A DNA stretch of 45,141 nt from NCBI GenBank assembly GCA_002721725.1, contig PBLK01000010.1, positions 1 to 45,141 on the forward strand, written 5' to 3'. Positions 19,856-29,441 of the stretch are shown one piece after another; position 1 is the first letter of the stretch; the number at the start of each line of letters is the position of its first letter. Made by a program: the position numbers and the translations under genes. The stretch is from Rhodobiaceae bacterium (GTDB lineage Bacteria > Pseudomonadota > Alphaproteobacteria > RS24). The notes below the pieces were generated by a model that worked only from the letters and a program-made list of their open reading frames with translations, ran no database searches and had not been told where the DNA came from.

Positions 19856-20845
19856 ATGACCATTCAGCTAGGGGATATAACGCTATCAGGGCGCGTGCTG
19901 TTAGCACCAATGTCGGGTGTTACCGATTTTGCCTTTCGTAAAGCAGTGGCTAAAGCCAGTCGCGTTTCTGTGGTTTCTGAAATGGTGGCCAGTGAAGAGT
20001 TAGTTAAGGCGCGCGCTGATGTGGTGCGTCGCGCCGAGGGGTTTGGGTTATCCCCCTTCATTATTCAATTAGCAGGTCGCGATCCGCACTGGATGCGCGA
20101 GGGCGCGAAGTTCGCTAGCGCTGCTGGTGCTGACGCAGTGGATATTAATATGGGTTGTCCGTCGCGACAAGTGACGGGCGGTTTATCTGGCTCGGCATTG
20201 ATGCGTGATGAAAGCCTCGCCGAAGCAATTATCGCGGCAACGGTGGAGGGCAGCAGCAAGCCGGTCACGCTGAAAATGCGTTTGGGCTGGGATCACAATC
20301 TTCTCAATGCCCCCTTGATAGCTGAGCGCGCTGAAGCTTTGGGGGTTCAGATGATTACCGTGCATGGACGCACGCGTTGCCAATTTTACAAGGGCGCGGC
20401 CGATTGGCATTCTGTGATCAACACGGTTGAGGCGGTGGATATTCCGGTTGTTGTCAATGGCGACATTATAGATGGCAAGACTGCCAAAGCGGCTTTGGAG
20501 GCATCCAATGCTGCCGGTGTTATGGTTGGGCGCGCTGTTATCGGCCGTCCGTGGCTGCCCGGGCAAATCGAAACATTTTTGGACACCGGCGTTTGGCCTG
20601 AAGCCCCGTGTGCGGCGCAACAATGGCGCATATTTGCTGATTGGTATGGCGACTGTTTGGCGCTTTATGGCGAAGGGCTTGGGTTGCGTGTGGCACGCAA
20701 ACATATCGCCGGATTTATTGAAAGCCTGTTTGGCGCTGAGGGAGGCAATGCGTATCGGGGCGAAATTTGTCGCTTGGAAGATCCTGCGCAGGTCATGCAG
20801 CGCATGCAAAACCTGTATGAAGTATCTGATAGCGAGGCCGCCTGA
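19856..20845 (+). CDS. dusB: tRNA-dihydrouridine synthase B
   Basis: FMN enzyme that reduces uridines to dihydrouridine in the tRNA D-loop. The 329-residue product starts with the flavin-binding barrel strand LLAPMSGVTDFAFRK. It has catalytic Cys101 in VDINMGCPSRQVTGG, then TLKMRLGW, the TVHGRTRCQFYKG segment and VMVGRAVIGRPWL, all typical of the DusB branch. Its stop overlaps the ntrB start (TGATG), the classical dusB(nifR3)-ntrB-ntrC operon of alphaproteobacteria. The ATG has no evident ribosome binding site and sits against a 9-base inverted repeat. Confidence 0.95.
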   Translation: MTIQLGDITLSGRVLLAPMSGVTDFAFRKAVAKASRVSVVSEMVASEELVKARADVVRRAEGFGLSPFIIQLAGRDPHWMREGAKFASAAGADAVDINMGCPSRQVTGGLSGSALMRDESLAEAIIAATVEGSSKPVTLKMRLGWDHNLLNAPLIAERAEALGVQMITVHGRTRCQFYKGAADWHSVINTVEAVDIPVVVNGDIIDGKTAKAALEASNAAGVMVGRAVIGRPWLPGQIETFLDTGVWPEAPCAAQQWRIFADWYGDCLALYGEGLGLRVARKHIAGFIESLFGAEGGNAYRGEICRLEDPAQVMQRMQNLYEVSDSEAA

Positions 20846-21966
20846 TGATTGCGACCAATGAAAAATTACTGCTCGATGCATTGCCACAGCCGGTCATTTC
20901 CATCGGCAGCAACCGCCATGTCACCTATGCCAATTTCGCCGCGCAAGAATTTTTCGGCTCCAGTCTGAATGTGCTTCGTCGCCAGCATATTGTCGATGTT
21001 TTGCCCTTTGGCAGTCCGGTTATCAGTCTGGTGGAACGATGTCTCGACGATAATTTGAGCTTTAACGAATATGGCATTGATTTGACAGCACCGGCGCAGA
21101 TTGGCGGCACAAATAGCGGTCGCATGGTCGATTTGCATGTAACGCCTACCGAACTTGAAGAAGGCGACCGGCAAGCGCTGATTGTCGTTCAGCCGCGTTC
21201 CATCGCTCATCATATTGACAGACAACTGACCCATAGGGGCGCGGCGCGCTCGGTTTCGGCTATGTCTGCCATGCTGGCGCATGAAATAAAAAATCCGCTT
21301 TCTGGCATTAAAGGTGCAGCGCAATTGCTGGAGGGCGATGCCGGTCCTGATGGTGTTGAGTTGACCCGTTTGATTTGCAGCGAGACCGAACGCATCACCG
21401 GTCTGGTTGACCAGTTTGAACAATTTACCGAAACTCATGCCGATATTGATAGTCCCGTGAATGTTCATGCGGTGCTGGAAAATGTGCGTCTTTTGGCCAG
21501 CAACGGATTTGGCAAACACGTTCGATTTGTCGAAAAATATGATCCGTCGTTGCCACAGGTGAAAGGCAATAAGGATTTGCTGACGCAAGTCTTCCTCAAT
21601 CTGGTAAAAAACGCGTCCGAAGCGGTGAGCGGCAATAAGGCTGAGATAAGATTGACCTCGTCATTTCGCCCGGGGGTGCGCCTTTCCGTGCCTGGGCGGG
21701 CGCGACCAGTCAGTCTGCCTATGGAGTTTAGCGTAATTGATAATGGCAGCGGTGTGCCGGAAGACATTAAAGCGCACTTGTTTGACCCGTTTGTGACGAC
21801 TAAATCTAGCGGTACCGGATTGGGGCTTGCTCTGGTCGCCAAAATTATCGGCGACCACGGCGGCACTATTGAGTGCAATAGCGAGCCGGGTCACACCGAA
21901 TTTTGTGTTCGATTGCCTATGGTTGATGAGGTCAGCGACCAAGAAGCTAAGGGAGTAGTGCAATGA
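20845..21966 (+). CDS. ntrB: Nitrogen regulation sensor kinase NtrB
   Basis: Cytoplasmic histidine kinase that phosphorylates or dephosphorylates NtrC according to PII signalling of nitrogen status. Of 373 residues, the first ~115 form a PAS-like sensor ([20 protein letters not shown]). The dimerisation and phosphoacceptor helix has [21 protein letters not shown] with His146, and the ATPase domain has [16 protein letters not shown] (N box), VIDNGSGVP (G1) and [15 protein letters not shown] (G2). No membrane segment is present, as expected for NtrB. It overlaps ntrC by four bases, so both are translated together. Confidence 0.95.
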   Translation: MIATNEKLLLDALPQPVISIGSNRHVTYANFAAQEFFGSSLNVLRRQHIVDVLPFGSPVISLVERCLDDNLSFNEYGIDLTAPAQIGGTNSGRMVDLHVTPTELEEGDRQALIVVQPRSIAHHIDRQLTHRGAARSVSAMSAMLAHEIKNPLSGIKGAAQLLEGDAGPDGVELTRLICSETERITGLVDQFEQFTETHADIDSPVNVHAVLENVRLLASNGFGKHVRFVEKYDPSLPQVKGNKDLLTQVFLNLVKNASEAVSGNKAEIRLTSSFRPGVRLSVPGRARPVSLPMEFSVIDNGSGVPEDIKAHLFDPFVTTKSSGTGLGLALVAKIIGDHGGTIECNSEPGHTEFCVRLPMVDEVSDQEAKGVVQ

Positions 21967-23405
21967 GCAAGGGAACAGTACTTGTTGCGGATGATGACCG
22001 CGCCATTCGTACGGTGTTAACGCAGGCTTTGGGGCGCGCTGGTTTTGATGTGCGTGCGGGGGATACGGCGGCTTCACTTTGGCAATGGGTCAGCAATGGC
22101 GAGGGCGACGTCGTTATCACTGATGTTATGATGCCCGACCAAAACGCTTTCGATGTCATTCCGCGCATCAAAAAGTTACGCCCCGATTTGCCGATTATTG
22201 TCATCAGCGCCAAAAATACCCTCGGCACGGCCATTACGGCGGCGGAAAAGGGTGCATTTGATTATCTGCCAAAACCTTTTGACTTGAGCGAACTGACGGC
22301 ATTGGTGCAACGCGCCGTCGATACGCCAAGTGATGGCGTGACCCGCCAAACCGAAACCGGTGATGAAGATGGGTTGCCATTGGTCGGGGCTTCACCCGCC
22401 ATGCAGGAAATTTATCGCGCCGTGGCGCGCATGACGCAAAATGACTTATCGGTTCTGATTACCGGAGAAAGCGGCACGGGTAAGGAGTTGGTAGCCAAGG
22501 CCTTGCATGACTTTGGCACGCGCAAGCGCGGGCAATTTGTGGCGCTGAATATGGCTGCGATCCCGCGAGAGTTGATCGAAAGCGAGTTGTTTGGACACGA
22601 GAAAGGCTCGTTCACCGGCGCGAGTCAACGCATGGATGGGCGGTTTGCGCAAGCCGAGGGAGGCACGTTATTCCTCGATGAAATCGGTGATATGCCTATG
22701 GAAACGCAAACTCGCTTATTGCGTGTTTTGCAGGAAGGGGAATATACTACCATTGGCGGTCGACAGCCGATTAAAACCGATGTGCGGGTGATTGCTGCGA
22801 CGCACCAAGATCTGCGCCGCCTTATTCGCCAGGGACTGTTCCGCGAAGATCTCTATTTCCGCCTCAATGTTGTACCGCTTCGCTTACCGCCTTTGCGCGA
22901 GCGACTCGAAGATATTGAAGAGCTGGTACGCCACTTCATGGCGCGCGGTGCCGACGAAGGCTTGTCAGTAAAAAGCTTTGACCGAGAAGCCATTGATGCG
23001 CTAAAGGCGCACGGTTGGCCCGGAAATGTGCGCGAATTAGAAAATTTAGTGCGCCGATTGTCAGCGTTGCATGCAGACGAAGTGATCGGTGCAGAAGCCG
23101 TTCGGCTCGAGTTGAGCGATACTGATATGGCGGCTCCGCAAGGCCAGCAAGCGGGTAATAATCTGACCGAGAGTCTGCATTTTCACCTCAGCAATTATTT
23201 TAAAGGTCACGGCAATTCATTGCCACCGAATGGGTTGTATGAGCGGGTGATGCGCGAAGTCGAAACGCCGTTAATTGAATTGTGCCTCGAAGCCACGCGC
23301 GGGAATCAAATCAAAGCAGCGGAATTGCTTGGCGTAAACCGCAACACGCTGCGAAAAAAAATTCGTGATTTGAATATCGAAGTTTTGCGCAGTGGCAAGA
23401 AATAA
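21963..23405 (+). CDS. ntrC: Nitrogen regulation response regulator NtrC
   Basis: Sigma-54 activator that switches on nitrogen-assimilation genes when phosphorylated. Domains in 480 residues: receiver (1-120; acidic DDD 10-12, phospho-acceptor Asp54 in [14 protein letters not shown] after Lys104), AAA+ ATPase (about 140-375; Walker [14 protein letters not shown] at 166-178, [10 protein letters not shown] Walker B), and a Fis-type helix-turn-helix at the end ([17 protein letters not shown]). The sigma-54-contacting loop reads GSFTGA (215-220) where NtrC proteins usually have GAFTGA. In many relatives ntrY and ntrX come next; here ntrY is about 20 kb away. Confidence 0.95.
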   Translation: MSKGTVLVADDDRAIRTVLTQALGRAGFDVRAGDTAASLWQWVSNGEGDVVITDVMMPDQNAFDVIPRIKKLRPDLPIIVISAKNTLGTAITAAEKGAFDYLPKPFDLSELTALVQRAVDTPSDGVTRQTETGDEDGLPLVGASPAMQEIYRAVARMTQNDLSVLITGESGTGKELVAKALHDFGTRKRGQFVALNMAAIPRELIESELFGHEKGSFTGASQRMDGRFAQAEGGTLFLDEIGDMPMETQTRLLRVLQEGEYTTIGGRQPIKTDVRVIAATHQDLRRLIRQGLFREDLYFRLNVVPLRLPPLRERLEDIEELVRHFMARGADEGLSVKSFDREAIDALKAHGWPGNVRELENLVRRLSALHADEVIGAEAVRLELSDTDMAAPQGQQAGNNLTESLHFHLSNYFKGHGNSLPPNGLYERVMREVETPLIELCLEATRGNQIKAAELLGVNRNTLRKKIRDLNIEVLRSGKK

Positions 23406-23428
23406 ACGGTCTTGCTCACATTACCTGT

Positions 23429-23452
23429 CCTGTTAAACTCCCAACAGGTTTT
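23429..23452 (+). terminator. Possible weak terminator after ntrC
   Basis: Six-base stem CCTGTT/AACAGG with an 8-base loop, followed by TTTT, 23 bases past the ntrC stop. It is short and lies just before the ribosome binding site of the next gene, so it may be chance. Confidence 0.3.
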
Positions 23453-23465
23453 GGGAGGTTTCATC

Positions 23466-24590
23466 ATGGGTAAGGGTCCATTAAGCGGCGTTAAAATCAT
23501 TGAAATGGCAGGTATTGGACCGGGGCCTTTCTGTGCCATGCTGCTTTCCGATATGGGTGCCGATATTATTCGCATTGATCGCAAAGGTGGTGCAGGCGGT
23601 TATCCTTCGGACACCAATAGCCGAGGCCGCAAATCAATTGCGCTAGATCTGAAAAAGCCGGAAGCGATTGAAGCGGTGCTTAAATTGGTCGAGCAAGCGG
23701 ATGTTATTCAAGAGGGTTTCCGTCCTGGGGTTATGGAACGCCTCGGCTTGGGACCTGATGTTGTGCGGGCCCGCAATCCAAAAATCGTCTATGGTCGCAT
23801 GACCGGCTGGGGGCAGTTCGGCACGCTGTCGCAAGCGGCAGGGCACGATATTAACTACATCGCCTTAACCGGCGCGCTGGCCGCCATTGGCAAAGACAAG
23901 CCGGTGCCCCCGCTCAATCTGGTCGGCGATTTTGGCGGCGGTGCGCTTTACCTCGCAATGGGTATTTGCGCAGCATTGGTTGAGGCCAATAAATCGGGCA
24001 AAGGGCAAGTGATCGATTGCGCCATGACCGATGGCGCGACTTCGCTTATGGGCATGTTCTTCGGCATGAAGGCGGCGGGGATTTGGGAAAACAAACCGTT
24101 TGCCAATATGCTCGACGGCGCGGCGCATTTTTATGACACTTACGAGACCAAAGACGGCAAATTCGTTTCCATCGGTTCCATTGAACCGCAATTCTACGCC
24201 CTGCTTCGCGAGAAAGCCGGTTTTGACGATGGCGCTTTTGACGCGCAAATGGATAAAGCGGCCTGGCCTGATTTGAAAGCAAAAGTGGGTGAAGCCTTCA
24301 AAACCAAAACCCGCGACGAGTGGGACGAGATTATGCTGGGCACGGATATTTGCTATGCGCCGGTGCTCGATATGGATGAAGCATTTGACCATCCGCATAA
24401 TCGCGAGCGCGACACCATCACGGAGGCCTTTGGCATTAAGCAACCCAATGTTGCTCCGCGCTTTAGCGGTACGCCGAGTGAAATACAAGGGCCGCCGCCG
24501 AAAATTGGAGAGCATAATGACACTGCATTTGCCGATTGGGGGCTTGATGTCGATGTGCTAGAAGGGTTGAAATCGGCTGATGCGATTTAG
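23466..24590 (+). CDS. CaiB/BaiF CoA-transferase family, alpha-methylacyl-CoA racemase-like
   Basis: 374-residue family III CoA-transferase fold protein. The opening [31 protein letters not shown] matches alpha-methylacyl-CoA racemases, which interconvert the R and S forms of 2-methyl-branched acyl-CoAs in branched lipid breakdown. The racemase catalytic set is recognisable: His in [15 protein letters not shown], Asp in [14 protein letters not shown] and Glu in [10 protein letters not shown]. The frame is open 18 codons upstream, but the ATG at 23466 has GGGAGG at good distance. No fatty-acid oxidation genes are beside it, and it converges with the binding-protein gene with three bases between stops. 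Racemase is favoured over transferase, but the substrate is not proven. Confidence 0.85.
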   Translation: MGKGPLSGVKIIEMAGIGPGPFCAMLLSDMGADIIRIDRKGGAGGYPSDTNSRGRKSIALDLKKPEAIEAVLKLVEQADVIQEGFRPGVMERLGLGPDVVRARNPKIVYGRMTGWGQFGTLSQAAGHDINYIALTGALAAIGKDKPVPPLNLVGDFGGGALYLAMGICAALVEANKSGKGQVIDCAMTDGATSLMGMFFGMKAAGIWENKPFANMLDGAAHFYDTYETKDGKFVSIGSIEPQFYALLREKAGFDDGAFDAQMDKAAWPDLKAKVGEAFKTKTRDEWDEIMLGTDICYAPVLDMDEAFDHPHNRERDTITEAFGIKQPNVAPRFSGTPSEIQGPPPKIGEHNDTAFADWGLDVDVLEGLKSADAI

Positions 24591-24593
24591 CTT

Positions 24594-26372
24594 TTAATTA
24601 TCGTGGTTCATCCACCACGTATCGAGCCTTGCACCATAGGCGGAGTGGCGGCTTGGATGCTCGACATAATGCCAGCGCGCGACCCATTGCACAGGATTGT
24701 GGTAAAGCGGAATGAAATAGCGGCCGCTCATCAATGCCCGGTCCAGCGCCCGCGCAGCTGTCACAAAATCTTCTATTGATTCAGCGCGGGTGAGCGTTGT
24801 TGCGGCGGTATCGACAGCGAAATCTTTAATGCCGGCATAATTACGACTGCCCGGCGTGTCGGCCGCTTCGCTGCCCCAATAATAAATCTGCTCATTGCCC
24901 GGCGACAGCGAGGCATAATAATTATAAGAAATCAAATCAAAGTCGAAGCTTTGCAGCCGCCGCTGATATTGGCTAGAATCGATAAGGCGCACTTTCAAGT
25001 CAATGCCAATACCCGCCAACATGCGCCGCCATGACAAAGCGAGGCGTTCATCACTGCGACGTTGTACAAGAATTTCCAGCTCTACTTTCTGGCCGTTGGG
25101 GCTGATCAGGCTGTTGCCCAGCATTTCAAACCCCGCTTGCTCCAGCAATTGCATGGCCTCCGTGCGTTTGGTGCGGTCGCGGCCTGTGCCGTCACTTTCA
25201 GGCGCTTTGTAGCCAAGCTCCAGCTCGGTGCGTGGTATGAGGCTGCGGGACAACAGTTCGGCTTCGCCATCACTCATCGGTTTGCCGCTAGCGCTCAGTT
25301 CCGTATTGCCGAAATAGCTGTCGGTGCGGCGGTAAACATCGCCATAGAGAATTTTGTTTATCCATTGAAAGTCAAAGGTCAAATCCATCGCTTTTCGTAT
25401 GGCGCGGTTGGCCAAAAGCGGGCGACGCGTATTCATCACAAAGGCGCGTAAGCCTGATGGTGTGCCGAGGGTGATGTTTTCTTTGACAATGCGGCCATCA
25501 ATAGCGGCGGGGAAGTTATAGCCGGTGGTCCAGCGTTGCGGGTTGCTTTCAAACCAAATATCGAGGTCACCCGCTTTGAACGCCTCAAAGGCAGTTGCTT
25601 CGTCGCGATAATAATCTTCCAAAATTACCGCGAAATTATGCCGACCGAGGTTATGCGGCAATTTATCGGCCCAATAATCAGCGCGCTTTTCAAACCGCAC
25701 CTGCGCACCCGGCGTGACCTCGGTAATTTCATAAGGGCCGGAACCAAGCGGCAGATTGAGTGAAGCGGCCTGAATATCGCGCTCTCCATAAATATGTTTG
25801 GGCATTATCGGCATCAGGCCGATGATAAGCGGCAATTCACGGTCGGGCGGCGAGGGCTTGAAAGTGAAAGTGACGGTGCGGTTGTTAGGTGTCGTTAGCG
25901 TTTCCACTTGGTCATAATAATAGCGATGATTGGGACGGCCTTGATCGCGCAATAATTGCCATGAAAACGCGACATCAGCCGCGGTAACAGGCTGACCGTC
26001 GGCAAATTTGGCCTGCCGATGAATGGTAAAGGTTACGCTGCTGCGGTCGTCGTCGGCGGTCACTTTTTCGGCCAATAAGCCATAAAGTGCGAAGGGTTCG
26101 TCATAATGACGGTCGAGCAGGCTCTCAAACACGCGCTCTCGAATATTTTTTGCTGAATTACCTCGAATGGAAAAAGGGTTGAGGCTGTCAAAACTGCCGA
26201 TTTGCGCTTGTCTCAGCGTGCGCCCCTGTAACGCATTGGGGCTGGCATAATTGTAATTTTTGAAATCAGGCAATAATTGCGGCGCACCATGCATGGCAAG
26301 CGCATGGTCTTGCGCCAAAGCCCCGTGGCTTATCAAAAACAAACCAGAAATGAATGTCGCCAAGCGCATCAT
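24594..26372 (-). CDS. Periplasmic solute-binding protein, peptide/oligopeptide (SBP_bac_5, YejA-like)
   Basis: 592-residue family 5 extracellular binding protein with a signal peptide (LISHGALA|QDH). The sequence runs through the family landmarks: LRQAQIGSFDSLNPFSIRG, a FTIHRQAKFADGQPVTAADVAFSW block, GSGPYEITEV, and RPLLANRAIRKAMDLTFDFQWINKILY. The last two and the overall length resemble the YejA group, linked to peptide uptake. No ABC permease or ATPase gene is near, so it must work with a transporter encoded elsewhere or have another role. It starts directly after the acyltransferase stop (TAAATGATG); the second ATG (26369) is better spaced from AAGGA. Confidence 0.87.
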   Translation of the reverse strand: MMRLATFISGLFLISHGALAQDHALAMHGAPQLLPDFKNYNYASPNALQGRTLRQAQIGSFDSLNPFSIRGNSAKNIRERVFESLLDRHYDEPFALYGLLAEKVTADDDRSSVTFTIHRQAKFADGQPVTAADVAFSWQLLRDQGRPNHRYYYDQVETLTTPNNRTVTFTFKPSPPDRELPLIIGLMPIMPKHIYGERDIQAASLNLPLGSGPYEITEVTPGAQVRFEKRADYWADKLPHNLGRHNFAVILEDYYRDEATAFEAFKAGDLDIWFESNPQRWTTGYNFPAAIDGRIVKENITLGTPSGLRAFVMNTRRPLLANRAIRKAMDLTFDFQWINKILYGDVYRRTDSYFGNTELSASGKPMSDGEAELLSRSLIPRTELELGYKAPESDGTGRDRTKRTEAMQLLEQAGFEMLGNSLISPNGQKVELEILVQRRSDERLALSWRRMLAGIGIDLKVRLIDSSQYQRRLQSFDFDLISYNYYASLSPGNEQIYYWGSEAADTPGSRNYAGIKDFAVDTAATTLTRAESIEDFVTAARALDRALMSGRYFIPLYHNPVQWVARWHYVEHPSRHSAYGARLDTWWMNHDN

Positions 26373-27071
26373 TTATCCTTTTCGCGAAGGCAAAACGATT
26401 TGCCTTATCCAGGCAATGAAACCATTTCCCTTATGGTTTAAGTAATGAAGATAACGCATTGTTTTTTCATATTCTTTTATATTCTTAAACATAGCTTCGC
26501 GCTTTTTAATGGGGCGTCCCTTTTCAAGTTTGCGGAGCGGCTTGGCGGGATTGCCCGCCGCAATGACATTTGCTGGAATGTCTTTGGTAACAACCGACCC
26601 TGCACCAATAACACTATTTTTGCCGATTGTGACACCTTTGCAGATCTTCACACCTTCGCCAAGCCATACATTTTCACCAATATGCACGGGGGCTCGCGGG
26701 CCGGGCGAAGCGAGCCGGTCGTAGATTTCATGCCAATCGGAATCGGAAATATATACCCGGCTGGCAATCATCACATTATCGCCGATGGTGACATGGTCTG
26801 CTGAAACAATCCGCAAACCGGGTGTAAGTAACGTGTGGCTACCAATATCAATGCGGCCGTGCCCTCCGGTTTCATTTGGCCAGGTGCATAAGCGCGACAT
26901 CTGTCCCCGCGAGGTTTGAATATGCACATTGTCACCGAGGTGAATATCCTCGCCCCAAATTTCTAAACGATGCGGGCCAACAATTTCTAGACCGCCACCG
27001 ACTGAGGCAAATTGCGGATGCAATCGCCAGCGGGTGTAAAAGCGGCGCACGAAGTTGACAAGCAGACGCAT
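26373..27071 (-). CDS. Left-handed beta-helix (hexapeptide) acyltransferase
   Basis: 232-residue protein of the hexapeptide-repeat O-acetyltransferase superfamily. Repeats of the LGDNVHI / IGDNVMI / IGENVWLGEGVKICKGVTIGKNSVIGAGSVVTKDIP type fill residues about 50-175, and IPANVIAAGNPAKPLRKLEKG closes the helix; a basic C-terminal tail follows. These enzymes acetylate sugars or other envelope molecules from acetyl-CoA. The acceptor is unknown. The start is uncertain: 27071 leaves 16 bases after the upstream stop, while ATG at 27098 has AGGAGG further upstream and would overlap that gene. Its neighbours (YiiX-like hydrolase, binding protein) suggest an envelope role. Confidence 0.78.
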   Translation of the reverse strand: MRLLVNFVRRFYTRWRLHPQFASVGGGLEIVGPHRLEIWGEDIHLGDNVHIQTSRGQMSRLCTWPNETGGHGRIDIGSHTLLTPGLRIVSADHVTIGDNVMIASRVYISDSDWHEIYDRLASPGPRAPVHIGENVWLGEGVKICKGVTIGKNSVIGAGSVVTKDIPANVIAAGNPAKPLRKLEKGRPIKKREAMFKNIKEYEKTMRYLHYLNHKGNGFIAWIRQIVLPSRKG

Positions 27072-27087
27072 GGAATAAGGCTTGTGG

Positions 27088-27870
27088 TCACGACGCATGC
27101 GGGGTCTCAGCCTCCTCATCTGCCATTGTTTCGTCGGCTTGGCCCCACTTAAATAGCTTGTAATCAGGGCGCTTCTCGATGGTCGGCTTGACGATATTGA
27201 AATAGGGTGAGACATCAAAATCGCGCGGCGTGAACAGGGAATGGTGACGAATATGCATTATCTCGCGTTGATTTTCTCGGGTTACATCGGGCAAAATCGG
27301 ATAGTGAACGAATTGGAAAGCGCGGGCAATCAGCGTTGAACATATGGCCTGTGTCGGTTCACCGCTGCCCAGAGCAATCATGCGCCGCCGCCACCGCACC
27401 GGCACGGGCGGCTGCGGTAACAGATAGCGCGCCAAATCTATGACATTTTTGACATCGTAAGACTGCCCGATGGATTTGATGACGTAATCGCTGACAATGG
27501 CCCGGTCTTCTTCAGTAATCAGCGCGGGCCGACAAATGCGCGTATTGTAGCCGAGATATTTAGTCAGCGAGGCGGCAATAACACCATCGGTCAAATCGGC
27601 CTCGACCAATGCGGCAGGGTGGCCGTGCTTGTCGCGCAAACCGGCATCGCGGCCAACAAAATAGGCGGCATGCGACCAAGTTGATTGAGTGAGATATTTG
27701 ATGGCTGAGGAAATTCGCTGATTGCCCTCGACAAGCAGCACATCGCCGGGCTGCAAGCACGCTTCCAGCTCGGCCAGCGGAATAAATTGATAGGACCGAT
27801 AATTGAGTATCGGTTTTTCGAGATATTTGATAATCAGCCGCCCGAAAAAGCGCAGCACCGGTTTAATCAT
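27088..27870 (-). CDS. YiiX/YebB-like NlpC/P60-superfamily cysteine hydrolase
   Basis: 260-residue protein of the permuted NlpC/P60 (YiiX-like) group. Seen: LQPGDVLLVEGNQRISSAIKYLTQSTWSH, where His67 is the likely catalytic His, LVEADLTDGV, and QAICSTLIARAF with Cys177 as the likely nucleophile. No signal peptide; the N-terminus is basic and amphipathic (VLRFFGRLIIKYLEK), so membrane association is possible. Family members are thought to hydrolyse amide or ester bonds in lipid or peptide envelope substrates; the target here is unknown. Located between hspQ and the acyltransferase, all on the minus strand and closely spaced. Confidence 0.75.
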   Translation of the reverse strand: MIKPVLRFFGRLIIKYLEKPILNYRSYQFIPLAELEACLQPGDVLLVEGNQRISSAIKYLTQSTWSHAAYFVGRDAGLRDKHGHPAALVEADLTDGVIAASLTKYLGYNTRICRPALITEEDRAIVSDYVIKSIGQSYDVKNVIDLARYLLPQPPVPVRWRRRMIALGSGEPTQAICSTLIARAFQFVHYPILPDVTRENQREIMHIRHHSLFTPRDFDVSPYFNIVKPTIEKRPDYKLFKWGQADETMADEEAETPHAS

Positions 27871-27884
27871 GGCGAAGCGACACC

Positions 27885-28214
27885 TTAATGTGTTTTATCG
27901 ACCCGCACTTCATAGCGCGCACCGTCAAAGCTGCCGAAGATTTCATCGACTTGCGGATGGCGAACCGGCACTTCGCTCGTATCGCGCAGCAGATTTTGCT
28001 CGGAAACATAGGCGATGTACTCGGTCTCCTCATTTTCCGCCAAAAGGTGATAAAAAGGTTGGTCTTTGCTCGGTCGCACTTCGGCCGGTATCGATTGCCA
28101 CCATTCTTCCGTGTTTGAAAAAGTGGGGTCGACGTCAAAAATTACGCCGCGAAAATCGAAAAAGCGATGCTTAACCACGTCGCCAATTTGGTATTTTGCT
28201 TTTCTTTCAATCAT
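27885..28214 (-). CDS. hspQ: HspQ (YccV-like, hemimethylated-DNA-binding family)
   Basis: 109-residue member of the YccV/HspQ family, described in E. coli as a heat-shock factor that binds hemimethylated DNA and modulates Lon. The characteristic core is present: KYQIGDVVKHRFFDFRGVIFDVDP, EEWWQSIP, RPSKDQPFYHLLAEN and AYVSEQNLL. Start chosen at 28214 with CGGAGATCGG upstream; the ATG eight codons earlier lacks such a site. It lies 14 bases before the YiiX-like gene, as first gene of the hspQ-to-binding-protein unit. Confidence 0.92.
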   Translation of the reverse strand: MIERKAKYQIGDVVKHRFFDFRGVIFDVDPTFSNTEEWWQSIPAEVRPSKDQPFYHLLAENEETEYIAYVSEQNLLRDTSEVPVRHPQVDEIFGSFDGARYEVRVDKTH

Positions 28215-28322
28215 GCCGATCTCCGATGGCTTTCTCAACTAAATCTAGATATAGCACCAATTACTTGATTTTGTGATAGCGCTCTGCAAATTTGTTGCCA
28301 GATCTAACGAATGGATATCCTC

Positions 28323-29423
28323 ATGACACAATATTCTGCCTTGTTTTCACCCTTCACGCTGAACGGTCTTGAAATTCCCAATCGCATTGTGATGGCGCCG
28401 ATGACGCGTAGCCATTCGCCGGGCGGCCACCCGACTGAAGATGTCGCAGCCTATTATCGCCGCCGCACCGAGGGTGGTGTCGGCCTGATTATCTCTGAGG
28501 GCACAACCATTGACCACCCATCGGCCAGTATGGATCCGAATATTCCAGACTTTCATTCCCCCGAAGCGCTGGTCGGTTGGAGGCGTGTCGCCGATGAAGT
28601 GCATGATGCGGGCGGTTTGATTATGCCGCAGCTTTGGCACACCGGCTCAATGCGTCGCGACGGCACCGGCCTAAATCCTGAAGCCAGCACATTGTCGCCT
28701 TCGGGACTGAAATATCCTGGCAAAGAAGTCGGCGAGGCGATGACTAAGAAAGATGTTACTGATATTGCCGATGCCTTCGCCAAAGGAACAGAGGCCGCGC
28801 GTGAAGCGGGTTTTGACGGGGTTCAATTTCACGGTGCACATGGCTATTTGATTGATACTTTTTTCTGGGAAGGCACCAATATTCGTGATGATGAATATGG
28901 CGGAATATTGGAAGAACGCACGGCTTTCGCAGTTGAGATAATCGAGAAGTCGCGCGCCGCAGTAGGCAAGGACTTCCCGCTTATCATTCGCCTGTCGCAA
29001 TGGAAGCAGCAAGACTTTGAACATAAAATGGCAACTGACCCCGACAAGCTAAAGGCGTTTTTGCAGCCTATGGTCGATGCGGGTATTGACTGCTTTGATT
29101 GCTCAACACGCCGCTTTTGGGAACCGGAATTTGAGGGCTCTGATTTGAACTTTGCGGGCTGGACCAAAAAATTGATGGGCCTGCCGACCATTACCGTCGG
29201 CTCTGTGGGTTTAACTGGCGAGTTTGTTGCCGGCATGGGTGGCGAAAGTTCGGAGGCAGCGCCGATTGATGGATTGATTGAACGGCTGGAGCGCGAAGAG
29301 TTTGACTTGGTAGGTGTTGGTCGCGCTTTGTTAACTGATGCGGAATGGCCTAACAAAATTCGCGAAGGCCGGTTCGACGAGCTGAAAGCATTTGAGCAAG
29401 CTCATATGCTCAGCTTGTCTTAA
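28323..29423 (+). CDS. Old yellow enzyme family NADH:flavin oxidoreductase
   Basis: 366-residue FMN-dependent ene-reductase that uses NAD(P)H to reduce activated double bonds, such as those of alpha,beta-unsaturated carbonyls. The barrel starts FSPFTLNGLEIPNRIVMAPMTRS and has the WHTGS motif. The substrate-binding His pair is in VQFHGAHGYLIDTFFW, and VGVGRALLTDAEWPNKI binds the FMN phosphate. The ATG at 28323 gives the usual short N-terminus; one four codons upstream (28311) cannot be excluded. First of three closely spaced genes with a GST-like protein and a hotdog thioesterase, suggesting handling of reactive electrophiles or unsaturated acids. Confidence 0.9.
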   Translation: MTQYSALFSPFTLNGLEIPNRIVMAPMTRSHSPGGHPTEDVAAYYRRRTEGGVGLIISEGTTIDHPSASMDPNIPDFHSPEALVGWRRVADEVHDAGGLIMPQLWHTGSMRRDGTGLNPEASTLSPSGLKYPGKEVGEAMTKKDVTDIADAFAKGTEAAREAGFDGVQFHGAHGYLIDTFFWEGTNIRDDEYGGILEERTAFAVEIIEKSRAAVGKDFPLIIRLSQWKQQDFEHKMATDPDKLKAFLQPMVDAGIDCFDCSTRRFWEPEFEGSDLNFAGWTKKLMGLPTITVGSVGLTGEFVAGMGGESSEAAPIDGLIERLEREEFDLVGVGRALLTDAEWPNKIREGRFDELKAFEQAHMLSLS

Positions 29424-29441
29424 AGTTTATAGGGAGGAAAC

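Noticed and set aside
20183-20887. 234-codon open frame antisense to dusB
   Set aside because: Lies wholly over dusB and the ntrB start; no start signal or protein motif.
23865-24515. 216-codon open frame antisense to the racemase-like gene
   Set aside because: Antisense shadow of a clear family member.
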